NCBI GenBank assembly: GCA_900175165.2
Contig: FWWN02000653.1
Location: 32,728 to 96,727 of the forward strand
Source of the DNA: Rhizomucor pusillus
Taxonomy: Eukaryota; Mucoromycota; Mucoromycetes; Mucorales; Lichtheimiaceae
Reading direction: 5' to 3'
Length of the DNA: 64,000 bases
A program made the position numbers and the translations under genes. How positions within the stretch are numbered: position 1 is the first letter of the stretch; each line of letters opens with the position of its first letter. The notes beneath the pieces were generated by a model, which made no database searches, was not told where the DNA came from, and worked only from the letters and a program-made list of their open reading frames with translations. This document shows, piece by piece, positions 49,417 through 61,256 of this stretch.

Positions 49417-52400
49417 ATGACGGACCATTTCGACCCTATACCGCGAGACGATGTCATGTCTCCGAGCTACAGCGTGACGGCACCCTTGAGGGTCAGCACG
49501 AACCACGTTCTACTTGTTATAGACGTTTTGCAACTTCCCATCGAGCTTCAAGACGGCGTTTCAAAGATCATAAAGTACGCGCCGCATAAAAACCTTGTCA
49601 GCGAGAGCAGCATGCAGGAAAATGGAGCCGAATACAAGTGGCATATAAAGTGAGTGTGTTTTGGAAGCATACAATTTAGTAGTATGGATCTGTTAAAAGA
49701 ATGCATTTTTTTCTATATATCTTTGTTGTCTTGGCAGTTTTGCATATGATCGAGATTTACGACCCGGTCAACTCATATCTGCCAGCAACTATTCAAACTA
49801 CAAATCTATACCCGCTGGCGAACGATTTGGAATCCTCGTTCGCTACAATAGAAAAATAGATGGTAAAACGCACATGCGCCTGATTAGTTCCAATATTTGT
49901 TTTGACACATTCATGTCTGCATCCTTAGCATTCAGAGCACTGGGAAGGCTGCTGGGCGCTGCTAGAGATTTGATGGTCTTGACGGGTGACCACGGCAACC
50001 TTGTTAACTTTGAGGAGCAAGCACAGTTCGATACACAGGGGTATGCGTTGCATGTCGTTACCCTCCACCAGCACTGCTAACTGATCGAATCCTGTCGTCT
50101 TTTACAATATCATCTACAGCATCATGATTGATTGCAGCCGCAACGGAGTGCTGCGCTTAGAAAGCATATATACGTTGCTTTGCAACATGTCGTTGATGGG
50201 GCTCAACATGTTGCAGCTATACACTGAAGATACCTACGAGGTCTGTGGTTGCATCTAAACGTGGGCAGTGAGATCGCGTGACTTAGATCGGTGTGCGTTG
50301 TTTAGGTGGAAGGGGAACCAATGTTCGGTTATCTCAGAGGTACAGCAAATCAGAATCTTTTCTCGGTTGTCATGATCGTGACACCGATTACCATTTCTAG
50401 GGCGCTATACACAGCGAGAGCTCACATCCGTGGATGACTATGCATTTGACCTGTAAGGCCCTAAAAGCCATGCAGTACTGGATGTATCCACGAGATTTGC
50501 TAAACCTATTATCAGAGGAATTGAGGTCGTCCCCTGCATCCAGACTCTTGGGCACATGGGGCAAATCCTCCAGTGGCCGCACTATGCGTATCTCCGTGAC
50601 AACACAGAGGTTTTGCTCCCGGAATCTGAAGCGACGTACGAATTCATTGAGAAGATGATAAAAGCAGCCGCTAGCCCGTTTAGGTCAAAGCGTATTCATC
50701 TGGGCATGGATGAGGTAAAAGTGATGCTTTCATTCTTTCTAATGGGAGTCTAAATTATTCCCGACTTTTTCCAAAAGGCACACGGCGTAGGAGAAGGTCG
50801 ATATCGGCAGATTTTCGGCTATAAGGAACCGACTCGTATCTTTGTGGAGCACTTGCAACGTGTAAATGAGATCTGTGTACGCTTGGGATTACAACCAATG
50901 ATATGGTCAGACAGTAAGTGGTTCTAATAAGCTTCTTTCGCTATTACCTGTTCTGTACTGAGTGTGGAAATTTTTAGTGCTGTTTTGCCTAGGTAACGTT
51001 GACTTTGTAACACAACTGATGGGATCCAACGCAGGGGTGGAGCTAAACGGTCCTGCTTTTTCCAGCTGCCAAAAACAATACGTTGCAAGGCTATTATGAT
51101 GAGAGGAACAATCCCGCAGATGCGCCGGAAATCACGGATAGGATGCCAACCAACGTGGATCTCGTCTTTTGGGACTATTACCACACTAGTCCTGAGATTT
51201 ACACACAAAAGTTGCACCAACACCGCGAGTTAGGCTGTCAGCAACCATGGGTTGCATGTAAGTTGTACAAGAACGAACGTGGGTCATGTGGAATGATCTA
51301 ACTTGTGTCCCCTTCCGTTTCTCTCCACTTAGGCGCAGCGTGGACGTGGAGCCGATTTTGGACAGCGCTGCCTTTCACTTTTGAATCTGTCAGGGCAAGC
51401 ACCGTAGCTGCCAAAAGCAAGCAAGACGGTGTTAGAAACTCATTCCTCACTATCTGGGGCGATGAAGGCAATGAATGTGATATGTAATAAGCACAGGCTG
51501 GCATTTGATGCTTCCAGAAGAGAGAGAAAAAAAAAGCTAAGTGCAGTTATAAATATGCATAGATTCTCCGCCCTTCCAGGAATTTGCTACTATGCTGCCC
51601 ATGGATATAGCGACCAGGACGAAATCGACATCGCCATGCTCAAGAGAAATTTCGGCAAGTACCGGGGGAGATACACCCGTGATCAATTCATATTTACTGA
51701 CTAGAAGACAACAAAAACAACAGAGGGTATATGTGGAGCAAGTTTTGATGACTGGGTCTTTGCCTCAAAGGTAAAGTGAGCAATTTATCAAGCCATTTGC
51801 GCGTGCGTGTTACTAAAGAAATATGCCGCCAAGATCGATGACACTCCGTCCGGAAACCCTATCACGATTAGAACACATTTTACACCCAACATTAGCAAGT
51901 GGCTGCTGTGGGAAGGTGAGTCATACAAATGCGGCAGGTCATTTACGATATAGTCATATACTTATGTCACCGTTAGATCCATTTTTAAGCTTCATTTCAC
52001 CTCAATATTTGGACGAAGACATGGAGGCACACTATGCAGCAATTGCTGCGCATTTATTCGAGGCGATGGATAGTAAACGGGATGCAGATCCACTTAACGC
52101 GCGCTTGGAGCTACCTGCCCGCTTGGCGCTTGTGCTTTCTTTAAAGTGCCGTCTCCGGCAGCACATGGTGGAAGCTTATCGTAATCGCGATTATGAGCGG
52201 TTGTATGAGCTAGCTCAGGATAGGTTGATGCGTTTGCGCGAAGAAGTGGACCGGCTGTGGCAGTACCATCGTGGCTTATGGATGAAAATGTACAAGCCGT
52301 TTGGCTGGGAAGTACTTGAGTTGCGTTACGGGGGTTTACGCACGCGACTGGAAACAATGTACGATCATATCATTGCTCACGTGCAGTGCATGTTGATGCG

Positions 52401-52590
52401 TAAAGAATCGGCAGCAGCCGGCAGCAGTGAACGGCGTCGCTCTTCGCTGGAGGAAGAAGTTTTAGAAGAAGAAAATGTGCACTGGCGCATACCGGAATTC
52501 GATGCAGACTTGGAGTGCCTGTTCTATGGCTCAAGGACCAATCTGCTTCTTGACTATGCGCGTGTGATATCGCCCTCCCGTCCCGGTTAG
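49417..52590 (+). CDS. Beta-N-acetylhexosaminidase, GH20 family (HexD-like)
   Basis: Fifteen exons fit with unbroken phase: 49417-49649, 49738-49862, 49929-50040, 50120-50240, 50306-50339, 50401-50452, 50516-50714, 50778-50913, 50978-50992, 51066-51257, 51333-51483, 51563-51678, 51724-51770, 51834-51915 and 51977-52590, giving 742 aa. The barrel starts DTQGIMIDCSRNGVLRLESI and runs through MGLNMLQLYTEDTYEVEGEP and CIQTLGHMGQILQWP. The catalytic Asp-Glu pair is in KRIHLGMDEAHGVGEGRY. Further conserved parts are MIWSDMLFCLAAKNN, NVDLVFWDYYHTSPEIY, AAWTWSRFWTALPF and TIWGDEGNECDIFSALPGIC. No signal peptide is visible, as in the cytosolic HexD-like subgroup. It would release terminal GlcNAc or GalNAc, possibly in chitin or glycan recycling. 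One exon is only 15 nt. The acceptor of exon 14 could also be 12 nt upstream. Confidence 0.9.
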
Positions 52591-52633
52591 AAATAAAAAG
52601 TCGCGCGATCTTTCCTTTTTTATTTATTTATTG

Positions 52634-53011
52634 TTACTCTTTATCTTCATGTTCGCTACATCCGCTTTGGGACGATGATCGACGTCTGACATTTTCAAAG
52701 GTCTGATCTAGTGATAAGGACGCGGGCATGAAAGCAGGGATTGCACTAGAGTTGATATCGACATTCTGCTCCATTCTGGAATTATTAGCACTTTGCTGCT
52801 GCTGTTGCTGCTGCTGTTGCCTCTCGCCGCTCAGTAATCGAAAAAAGGACGGTGACGACGACGGCAAGGTTTCTGCACTGGATGGGGATGTTGCTGCAAC
52901 AACAGCATCGGACTTGCGTCGTTGGTGGTGGAATACTACACAAGAAGCACTGTGGCCGCTGAAGGTTTCTGGCTTTTCAAAAGTACGTCCACATTTGCAT
53001 TGGAATGGCAT
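52634..53011 (-). CDS. Small CxC...HxxxC zinc-finger-like protein
   Basis: 125 aa from the ATG at 53,011 (an in-frame ATG at 53,047 would add 12 residues, less likely). The N-terminus is MPFQCKCGRTFEKPETFSGH followed by SASC, a C-x-C-x12-H-x3-C cluster that could bind zinc. The rest is low complexity: Ser-rich, a run of nine Gln and a C-terminal RRRSSSQSG. I do not recognise a named family, though single-finger proteins with this CxCGRxF pattern occur in fungi. The stop lies 44 bp from the end of the GH20 gene, so their 3' UTRs overlap. Confidence 0.6.
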   Translation of the reverse strand: MPFQCKCGRTFEKPETFSGHSASCVVFHHQRRKSDAVVAATSPSSAETLPSSSPSFFRLLSGERQQQQQQQQQSANNSRMEQNVDINSSAIPAFMPASLSLDQTFENVRRRSSSQSGCSEHEDKE

Positions 53012-53443
53012 TTTTATTCTTTTGGTGGAGGGAAAGAAGAAAACCAAGAGAACAAGAAGAAAAATTTTCCTTTTTGGCCTACGATGTCATTCTTGCTTCT
53101 CTTGCCTTGTGACGAAGAAGAATCTATTTATCATTATTATTTCCTCTATTGTTGCAGTCGGTCAAGATACAAGAGAGAAAAAAAAAACGAGGGAGATAAA
53201 AGTGCACCCAGACCACGGTAGAGATAGGCATCGCCAAGTTATCTTCTTGTTCTCTCATCCATAATTTTTTTCGTTCCTCTTTTCTCTCGCTCTCTCTGTC
53301 TCTCCGTCTCTGTGCGACGTGCGTGCGATATGACATTTCCAAATGAGTTTTTACAATCGCATAAGCAATTCACTGCCACGCTCTTTGCGTAACATTTCAC
53401 CACTCCAATTCTACAGTCCTCAATTGGGACAACGCTTGACAGA
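53012..53443. other. Intergenic between the zinc-finger gene and a TATA element
   Basis: Purine- and pyrimidine-rich tracts; likely the promoter and leader of the minus-strand zinc-finger gene. No gene recognised. Confidence 0.35.
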
Positions 53444-53450
53444 TATAAAA
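53444..53450 (+). promoter_or_regulatory. TATAAAA element
   Basis: TATAAAA in the context GACAGATATAAAAGAACC, 52 bp before the ATG at 53,502. Good consensus and spacing for a TATA promoter on the plus strand. Confidence 0.45.
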
Positions 53451-53501
53451 GAACCGGGGACCGTTGGAACCCTTTCCCTTTTTTCCCTTATTCTTCAGAA
53501 A

Positions 53502-53636
53502 ATGAACGACGACAAGCACCAAACAGTCCCGAAAAATCACGCTGTTTCCGGCAAATGCTTAATCTGTGGCTCTATCAACCACCAAACAAGGGTATGATTT
53601 TTTTCCTTTTTGCTGCAATGCAGGCGGCAATGAGAA
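53502..53636 (+). CDS. Candidate small CxxC...H peptide
   Basis: The frame MNDDKHQTVPKNHAVSGKCL continues ICGSINHQTR and reaches a GTATGA donor-like site. Splicing to a CAATGCAG acceptor at about 53,625 would end it after about 36 aa. CLICGSINH resembles half a zinc knuckle. The support is the TATA box at the right distance and the protein-like composition in an otherwise non-coding stretch; the intron would be unusually short. It may instead be a first exon with distant partners I did not find. Confidence 0.3.
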
Positions 53637-53639
53637 CTG

Positions 53640-54621
53640 ATTGAGAACTTGCCCGAAAATATATAGAACTGTCCCGTATCGCCCCGTCGTTGAAGCGAGG
53701 TCGACGCGAAAGCAGACACAGCAACGAGAGCAACAGCAAAAATTAATACTCGATCATATTTCTCTTGAATCTATACCCGGAAGCTTCCTTCTGCTCCCTT
53801 CTTCCTATCTATCTTTCTGTCTCTCTTCTCTTTATCTTCATCCTCATGTATTATCATCATTCCTCTCTCTTTGACAACATTCTCACTCTCTCATGAATTT
53901 TCTCACATGTGCGTTGCGGGCGCGCAGGTTATAGATATGATATCAACATGTTTACATGCCCATCATCCTTGTTTTACCCTTTCATATGATCAGTATCACT
54001 GCTACTACAACAATCAGCCAGTACGCATCGTTTAACAACAAAATCAACGACAGATCTCTCTCGCAGCAACCGATATCCCCCCATGTGTTTCTATTTTTTG
54101 ATATAGACGCGCAATAAAATGATAATCTGATATGCTCTTCTGTGCACAGACAAAACGGAGTCCCTTCTCTCTCTCTCTTTCTCTCCCTCTTAAGGCCTCG
54201 TCCCCCACTCTCGATTTACTTGTTATGGAAAATGCGGCCGGGATCTGCGGCCCCCAAGCGCGCACACACACACATACACACACTCAACTTTTTTTTACAT
54301 GTATGCACCGGGAGTAGCAGCAGAGATGGTCACGGATCAGATCTCCCTCTTTCGCTTTCTATTTGTTATCATCAACATCAATAACAACCGTTTTCTCGCG
54401 GCTTCGGTCGATCCCGTAAAGTTCTGTGCGTGTGTGCAAGTAAGTATAAACCGGTTTGGTGGCACAAGAAGGGCAATCGGAAAGTATCGTTAAGAGGAAA
54501 AAAAACCCTGTGCGAGAGAAAAGCCTGCGTTACATGATTGCAAGAAACTTGACATGTGAAGCCGTGCAACGCTCTCTTCTTCTACAGCCACGTGGTCTCC
54601 CTGCCTCTAAACTTTTTTTTT
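53640..54621. other. Intergenic with simple-sequence tracts
   Basis: Contains CT-rich runs (about 53,800-53,890 and 54,160-54,195) and a CA-dinucleotide tract (about 54,262-54,285). No gene recognised. Confidence 0.5.
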
Positions 54622-56567
54622 TCACAGCATTGTCTTTATCATGGCAGTTGCAGCGCGAACTCCGTAGGGCACTCTTCTATCTGGTCTAGCGAACGTGTCG
54701 GCTGTGACTAACTCCGAATGAGCATGGAGTCGCTCGACTTCCTAAAGATTAATGAAAAGACACAAAAGATTGATAAGCTTATCTTGGCAGCAATGGTGAG
54801 TGGGTGGTTAAACAGCGGGTCTGACTGACCTTGTGCAATGCTTCTTGTAAATTTTTGTTCTGTGTAATTACGAGCGCTTGTGCTTCCAGGTCGCGCCTGC
54901 TCGAGCGATGTCCGAAATTGGGTGACCCGATCATTGTAATCATCGGAAAGCGTTCACCCGAGAGCGTGGCCCACAATCCTAATATGACTCGTTATCTACC
55001 ATGCATTACTGAACTGAGGCACGCCCCTATACAGCCTACTTACCCTTGGCGTGGTACGTCCACCCGGGGCGCTTGTACTCTTCAATGCTAATGTCGCTCA
55101 ACCTATCAGCTCGCTTCACTTGACCGTAAAACTGCTTTTCTATCCATGTGTACGCTGGTGGCAGGAATCGTGATACACCTTTCGAGTTAAAGAAGCCGTT
55201 AGCCTTTTAAAGCAATCAATATTTATCAGCCCACTGTAAAGAATATTCTGCGACAAGAGTTACCCGGACTATGTTACCTCTGGTGCAGCTGTCAGAAATC
55301 GGAACCTTGCCATTGTATGCAAGATAACTGATTTGTATTGATTTGTAAAATTAAAGTAGCCTGATGTTAGATCAATCATCCATCGCTGCCCGCGCTGCCC
55401 TGCTCGGTGCGCAATACTCAGCAATTGAAGCGTCATCTGCTCATCCTGACGGATGTTAAACGGTCCCATCTGGATCACTGGCAACACCGCCGTATCAGCA
55501 TCGTCCTCCTCCTCTTCTGTAACGCCTTCCAGATGCCTGTTGATAAACGCAAACAATCGATCACGCGCTTGTGCCTTGAACCTTGCACTATCGCGCACTG
55601 GGTCTGCTGTGCCGTCCGACAATTGTAAACTGTAACCATCCTTTCTGGGTATCAATTGATACGACAGTGACCCCACTACGTTCAGCAGTTCGTGATAGTA
55701 CGATGATAACTTCTGATGCCGCTCAAAAATCATGTATCGATCTTGCCGATTTGAAAAGTAATCCTTGCTCAAATTCGCCCTAACACACGATTTCAGTCTT
55801 CACAATACGTTTCATCTTCCATCTACCGCGTTACCCGCTCAACATGATTGCGTCATCGAAGCCGTAAATTTTCATGTGCATTAATCCAATCCCTTCATTG
55901 AATCGTTGCGGAAGTGCCTTTTTCAATAGGCCTTTGAGTTCAGGTGTGTGATACAGAGATACTTTAACTTGGTCGGGAAAATCACGGACGAGTGGTAGCA
56001 GCAACGTGGCCGAACTCTCGCCTTTGGAAACGCGTGTGCCTCGAAGACAGTCGACCAGAATGCATACTTTTAATGTCTTTGAGCGTTCCAGCGCTTTATA
56101 CAGTGTCTCGATCTGCGTAGAACTAGTCAATATACATGGTGTGCATAATCCCTTCCTTGTTATACATATATACCAGATCCTCCTCGGCATGTCCAATGTA
56201 CAATGCTGCGATAAATATTCGATCTTTCGCTAAGCTTATGCGTGTCTACAGAAATGTTGATATATACACCAAATGAGCATGCGTTCACACGAAAAGTATT
56301 ATCTCTCACATATATACGCCAACACAGCGCAGCTATGCAGTTTGTTCAGGTACTACTAACCTTTAGCTCTTTGTAGAATTCACTCGGTTCTTGCAGCGGA
56401 CAAATATCTTGCCCTCGCGTGTAGAATGTTGGCGCGATCCTTTGCAGTTGTCGAAGTTCAGCAAGGGGTCCATGCCACAGTGAGCTGTAGTAGCGCGCAG
56501 TTGGTGCCGAGAATGTTCGTCGAGGCACTACTACGCGTGCTGCCAAGATGCGACGCAGCAGTGACAT
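54622..56567 (-). CDS. PGS1: Phosphatidylglycerophosphate synthase, mitochondrial
   Basis: Seven exons fit in phase: 56567-56357, 56229-56174, 56112-55835, 55779-55278, 55203-55044, 54978-54830 and 54741-54622, giving 491 aa. The N-terminus MSLLRRILAARVVVPRRTFS is a mitochondrial presequence. The first HKD-type motif is HMKIYGFDDAIMLSGANLSK; the second, YHAKGLWATLSG then MIGSPNFGHRSSRRDLEAQ, lacks the usual Asp as in the eukaryotic PGS1 family. The C-terminus is TADTFARPDRRVPYGVRAAT then AMIKTML. The enzyme makes phosphatidylglycerophosphate from CDP-diacylglycerol and glycerol-3-phosphate, the committed step to cardiolipin in the inner membrane. It belongs to the phospholipase D superfamily rather than the CDP-alcohol type. 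Confidence 0.93.
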
Positions 56568-56801
56568 TTCGGCAGATTGTTTCCAAAGCTGTCAATACGT
56601 CTCCTCCCCCGCAGTCCCAATAATAGATCAGGCGCGCGCACAAGCATTCTCAGCCGAAATTCATAGAGAGTTAGGCACGACATGCCTAAACTGTCCCCCT
56701 TCCAACGCACCCTCGGATCACAGAATGTGTGTCTGTTATTACAAGTTTTTTGTCATTACGCGCTATCCAAAAACATCACAAACATCCTTTTTTATTATTC
56801 G

Positions 56802-59800
56802 TTATACAGCGGGTGGTTGTTGAATGGTTTGAGCAAGAGCGCGCACGTTGGGGTCATAGTGGTCCTAATTTGGGTTTTCCCTGTCAGCTTCTTTCCCATC
56901 CGCTACATGTTTGCATGAATATCATACCTTGTACAAAAACAGTTCATAGAGACTGGTTCCGAACGGATTGCAGAGATCTGGATCCGACAAGTACGGCATG
57001 TAAACACCACTTGCAGCACGGTCCTCCGATTGAGTCAATGCATCGAGACGATGGTCTTTCTATATAATTTTTTTGAATCGAGTTAAACCCCATAGCTTTT
57101 GTTTTACGTTACACTTGTCATTGTTACCCACGTTTATCAGCCGTTTCATCAGTTCCAAGCAAGTGATCACAGTCTTGTGAGGCATATTAAGTGCTACGAG
57201 TGAAAATCGCTTAATGAAGGCTGCCATGCGATCCACTGGGACCTACAAAACACCCCCCATTGTCAGTTGTAGGTTGTAACATGACGCAAGCCATTGAAAA
57301 AAACTTACACCTCGCTTCTTCAAGAACATGAGTTCTAATCCGCGCAGGATCATTTCGCTTTCGGAAGACATTTCCGGGCTTGGTCTATCTTCCAGCATAT
57401 AGTGGAACGCTGCATCGAACAATATACCGTACAGCTCTCCGTAGTAAGACTTTAGATCATATTCAATCAGATCGGCTGTAAATGGGAAACAAACAGATCA
57501 GTTTAGATTCTAGAAAATTTTGTCGGCTTCTCTCGGACCACCAAAGTGCTAACTTACATTGACCAGCGAGTAACTCGAAAGCAGTTACAATGCAAAGCAG
57601 CCGTTTTCGGGTACCAGAGCTGGCTGTAATACCTTGGCTCTTGTGGTCAAGGTTATCCATGACATCTTTGAGTGCATTCAGCAAATCCTCAAAGAATCCA
57701 ACATTGATCAGATGCGCGAACCTATGTAACATTTGAGTAACCGACACCGCAACGTAGCATTGTGTGAGAAAATAACATACTTTCCGAGTCCAAGCAGCAC
57801 TGCTGGCAGAAGCGGCGAGGTTGCCTGCTTTTTCAAGATGCGGAAATAGAATGCAAATATCAATTTTAACGTTTCCGTGTGCTAATGAAAGAGTCAGAAA
57901 TCAGTGCCAGTACATTATCCGGAGATTTGGACTTACATGTTTTTCTTTTTCTTCCTTGTCCACGACAGCCTCGGCTTCCTTCATTTCCTTCTCAATTTCC
58001 TTGGTCTCTTTCAAGGCTTTGCGAGCCTTTTTGTTCAAGAAGGGCTGATCTTTCTTGCGTTTCTTCACTTTATCCTTGTTGTCATTCTTGCCCTTGCTGG
58101 CTTCCGGTGTCAATTCGTCTTTGAGTCTCAGGTGCAAGAACGTATTGATCACATTTTCGTGGACGTTGTAGCCCTTGCTCTTGATCATGCGAGTTATCAT
58201 GATGACACCATCCAACGATACTCGGCCAAGCTCGTCTTCTTCAAAAACGGTGATAATCGCCTTGCGGCACATTTCTGCGAGCTAAAATCCATACTTAGCA
58301 ACAATTCCCAATGCCTGAACTCTTCGATCTTTCGATACAAACCTCGTTCCATTCTACGGTGCTCATGCAGGCCACAACAGACACCATGATATTAAGTCGA
58401 AAGTTAAAATAAGTCTTTGTTGTCAACAATTCGCAGAGACACTTTGCAGCGACGAGAGCTAGTGATTTCTCTTCCTCAGACGCCTTCTTCTTTTCTACAT
58501 TGCATATCAAGTTTAGAAAAGAGAGAGAGAGAGAAAGATCTAAAATTTTGTTCACCCCGAGACTTACTTATCAATGCACTGTCTAGATCCTTGAGGTAGA
58601 GTTCATAGTTGCGCAGCAGTCCTTGCTCGAATTCTCGAAGCTGCTTGACTTCTTTTGATACTTTGACAGCTTGTTCCTTTTCAGTCAATTGGCGAATACG
58701 GTATCTAGACAATGGTAAAGCATAAGAACACTGTGTCGTAGATAACACGAGCGGGTCTGTTTTTGCTTACCCAGGAATGATATCTCTGTATACAGCCAAC
58801 TGCGACAGCAGAGCAAGTTTTCTGACAGTCAAGTTTTCATCGTCTGCAATTTTGCGCATAGCTTTAAGTTTCCCGACCTACAACGAGGCCATGTAAATTA
58901 TACGTTCAGCAATATTTCTTTTAATAAACCTTACATTTTCGTTGGGATCCTCCAAAATAGATGTAGCAATCTTCGCCAGCTCTTCCTTCTTCTTCAAGAT
59001 ATATTGTGGTTTGCTAAGCTTCTTTTCCTCTTTTTCCTCCTCTTCATCCTCATCCGTAGACTGAGCGGCTGCTTCGACCTGTTCATTGACCTTTTCATCC
59101 TCATCCTCGGATTCTTCGGCCGAGGATTGCTGCTGTGGCTCCTCTGATTCGACGTGTGCAATTTTACCGGTGGGTAACTTGATGGGTAATCTGGTGCTCT
59201 TTTCGCTTTGCGTCCATTCCTTTGCTGCTTTGCGAGGAATCTTTTCGTAATCCATTTCCTCATCCGACTCGTTTTGCTTCAGTTTCCGTTTCTTAATCGG
59301 TTGCACTTCTTCCTCCTCTTCTTCTGAAGATATGAATGCTTCGTCGTCATCATCGCCCTCCATTTCAAGTTCTTCGCTATCTTCCTCTTCCTCCATCAAT
59401 TCATCTGCCAATTCCTCCTTCTTGTCGTCATCGTCGCTCTCGAGAAGAGCACCGACATCGCTGTTGACCTCATCATTGTCCTGTTCATCGTCGCTTTTCA
59501 GTTCGTCCTGACTATCGTAGTAATCTTCTTCGTCAGACGATGAAATTGCAAAGTCTTCTGGTTTCGGCTTTGGTCGCTCCATCTTTAGTTGCGGGATCTT
59601 TTTCTCGTTCCTTATTTTTTTGGGGTATCTTTTAGCACTAAATCTATTGGTGGCAGATTTGTATGCTTACTTTGACAGTTCTTTAGTGTCGAGGCTGGTC
59701 AGGAACTTGCCGAAATCCTTGTTGGCTGCAAAGAATTCAAGATCCTCGTCCGAAACAACATCGTCGTCGTCGTCCTTAATAACACTTTCGGGAATGGGTA

Positions 59801-60026
59801 TATACTCCAAGCCTTGACCCTGCGATCATTCGTTCTAGATCAACATTCTAGATCATGTAACTCACGCAAACTAGCTACAAACCTTGGCTCTCTTTCGTTT
59901 CTCGCCAGCATTCTGCTGCTTTTTAGGTTGAGCCTTTGAAGCAGCTACTGCTTTTTTGCCGTTTGTTGCAGTTGGCTTTTTGGGCTGAGGCTTCGTCGTT
60001 TTTGCTTTCTTGGTTGTGGCGACCAT
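56802..60026 (-). CDS. NOC3: Nucleolar complex protein 3 (Noc3)
   Basis: The gene starts at 60,026 with a lysine-rich N-terminus ([17 protein letters not shown]) in exon 60026-59883. Exon 59819-59671 follows ([20 protein letters not shown]), then a long acidic exon from 59,610 ([20 protein letters not shown]). The NOC3 domain follows: [20 protein letters not shown], then [20 protein letters not shown] and [20 protein letters not shown]. The CBF/Mak21-type C-terminal half has [54 protein letters not shown] and [12 protein letters not shown], ending [20 protein letters not shown]. Noc3 works with Noc2 in 60S pre-ribosome maturation and export, and in yeast also in replication licensing. Several middle introns were not individually verified. 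Confidence 0.92.
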
Positions 60027-61256
60027 GAAATTTTTTTTGTGTAGAGGAACGAACAGCTTGTAAATTTTTGGTTTTTGCGTGCGGCATGGTAGAGCTTCAT
60101 CAAAGTCCGACCAAGGTTTGGGAGCTCCAAGCGGCCCATCAGTGACAGAAGAAAAAGGAAGGGAAGAATAATGGGTCCATCTAAATGCAAAGTCATGGTG
60201 ATGCGGAAAAATATCCCCTTATCTCGCATAGTTTGCTTTTGGGTTATGTATGTTTGATAATACTCTGTCGTTCGGGAGATCCGTGAGGAGCGGAATAACG
60301 AAGATAGAGAGGCGCTTGCTTCACTTTCACGAAAACAGCATCTGTGTGAATCAAGAACTTGCCGGAAATATACAGATGTGCGTACGTATTGTGAAAATGT
60401 AACGAACGAAGTGTACAGTACGGATCCATGTCTCGTCATTCTAAGACTTAAACTAGAGCTGAACAAGCTGAACTGCTGTATGGCAGTAAGTGGTAGTCTT
60501 TGGTCTTGCTCTGAAACAGGATGATCGGTTGGATTGTTTGTGCGTCTCCAGATAGATATGTGGATTTCCCCTTTTTTACAGCTTATAACTTGCAGCATCT
60601 GGATTGATCTTCGTCTTGTGCAATGTTACCTCTGCCGTGGTGTGCATATTACGGTTGGCACGTTTTTAGAGTTATTCGGAGATACACAGACCACGAGGCA
60701 AAAACCAACTTGCAGCACGTTGGTGCATGCCATGTTAAAAAAATTTACGAGCGATTACATATAGATTACTTTTCACCGTGCATTGCTCAGAGAAGTACTT
60801 ATTGCAAAGACAGGACTGTGAGTAGAAATAAAGGACGAACAGAAAAGTAGGAGAAGGAGGGGCAAACAAGGTCGTAAGGGGTGATTCTGCACCGCGTGCA
60901 CCTTCAGGGCGGTGTGTTTGTATGGCTTTGCCTGTGTCTCTCACTTACACTCTACATATGCGTGTGCCAGCCAGCTCTCGCAGCGGATGCGGGTGTAACG
61001 TTACCTCGCAAATGTCAAGCTAGTTGGCACATGCATTGTCAAATCCCAGTTTCCCTTGACTAGTAGTAGACGTGCTTTAGCTTTTTTGCATCTACCCACC
61101 ACGCACATTCTCTTTCTCTTTCTCTCTCTCACACACACACATTCATATACAGTCCCTTAATCTAATCTTGCTGCCGCTCCTGAATCTGATTCATTCTCCA
61201 TTCATTTTCTTACTACTTCTTCACTCCTTTTAACCACCTAGCATCAGATAATTTAT
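60027..61256. promoter_or_regulatory. Divergent intergenic region NOC3 / CDC24
   Basis: 1.2 kb between two divergent start codons. No gene recognised. The CDC24 side (about 61,100-61,145) has CT- and CA-repeats typical of promoter or leader sequence. Confidence 0.45.

Noticed and set aside
54723..54800. Plus-strand start reading MSMESLDFLKINEKTQKIDK, which looked like the first exon of a gene
   Set aside because: The minus strand here holds the last PGS1 intron and the final PGS1 exon (ending AMIKTML), so the plus frame is a shadow.
58500..58540. GA-repeat tract in NOC3
   Set aside because: It lies in an intron and is ordinary simple sequence.
59040..59460. Serine/acidic repeat-like tract, considered as a separate low-complexity gene
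   Set aside because: It is the acidic N-terminal region of NOC3, continuous with its conserved domain.
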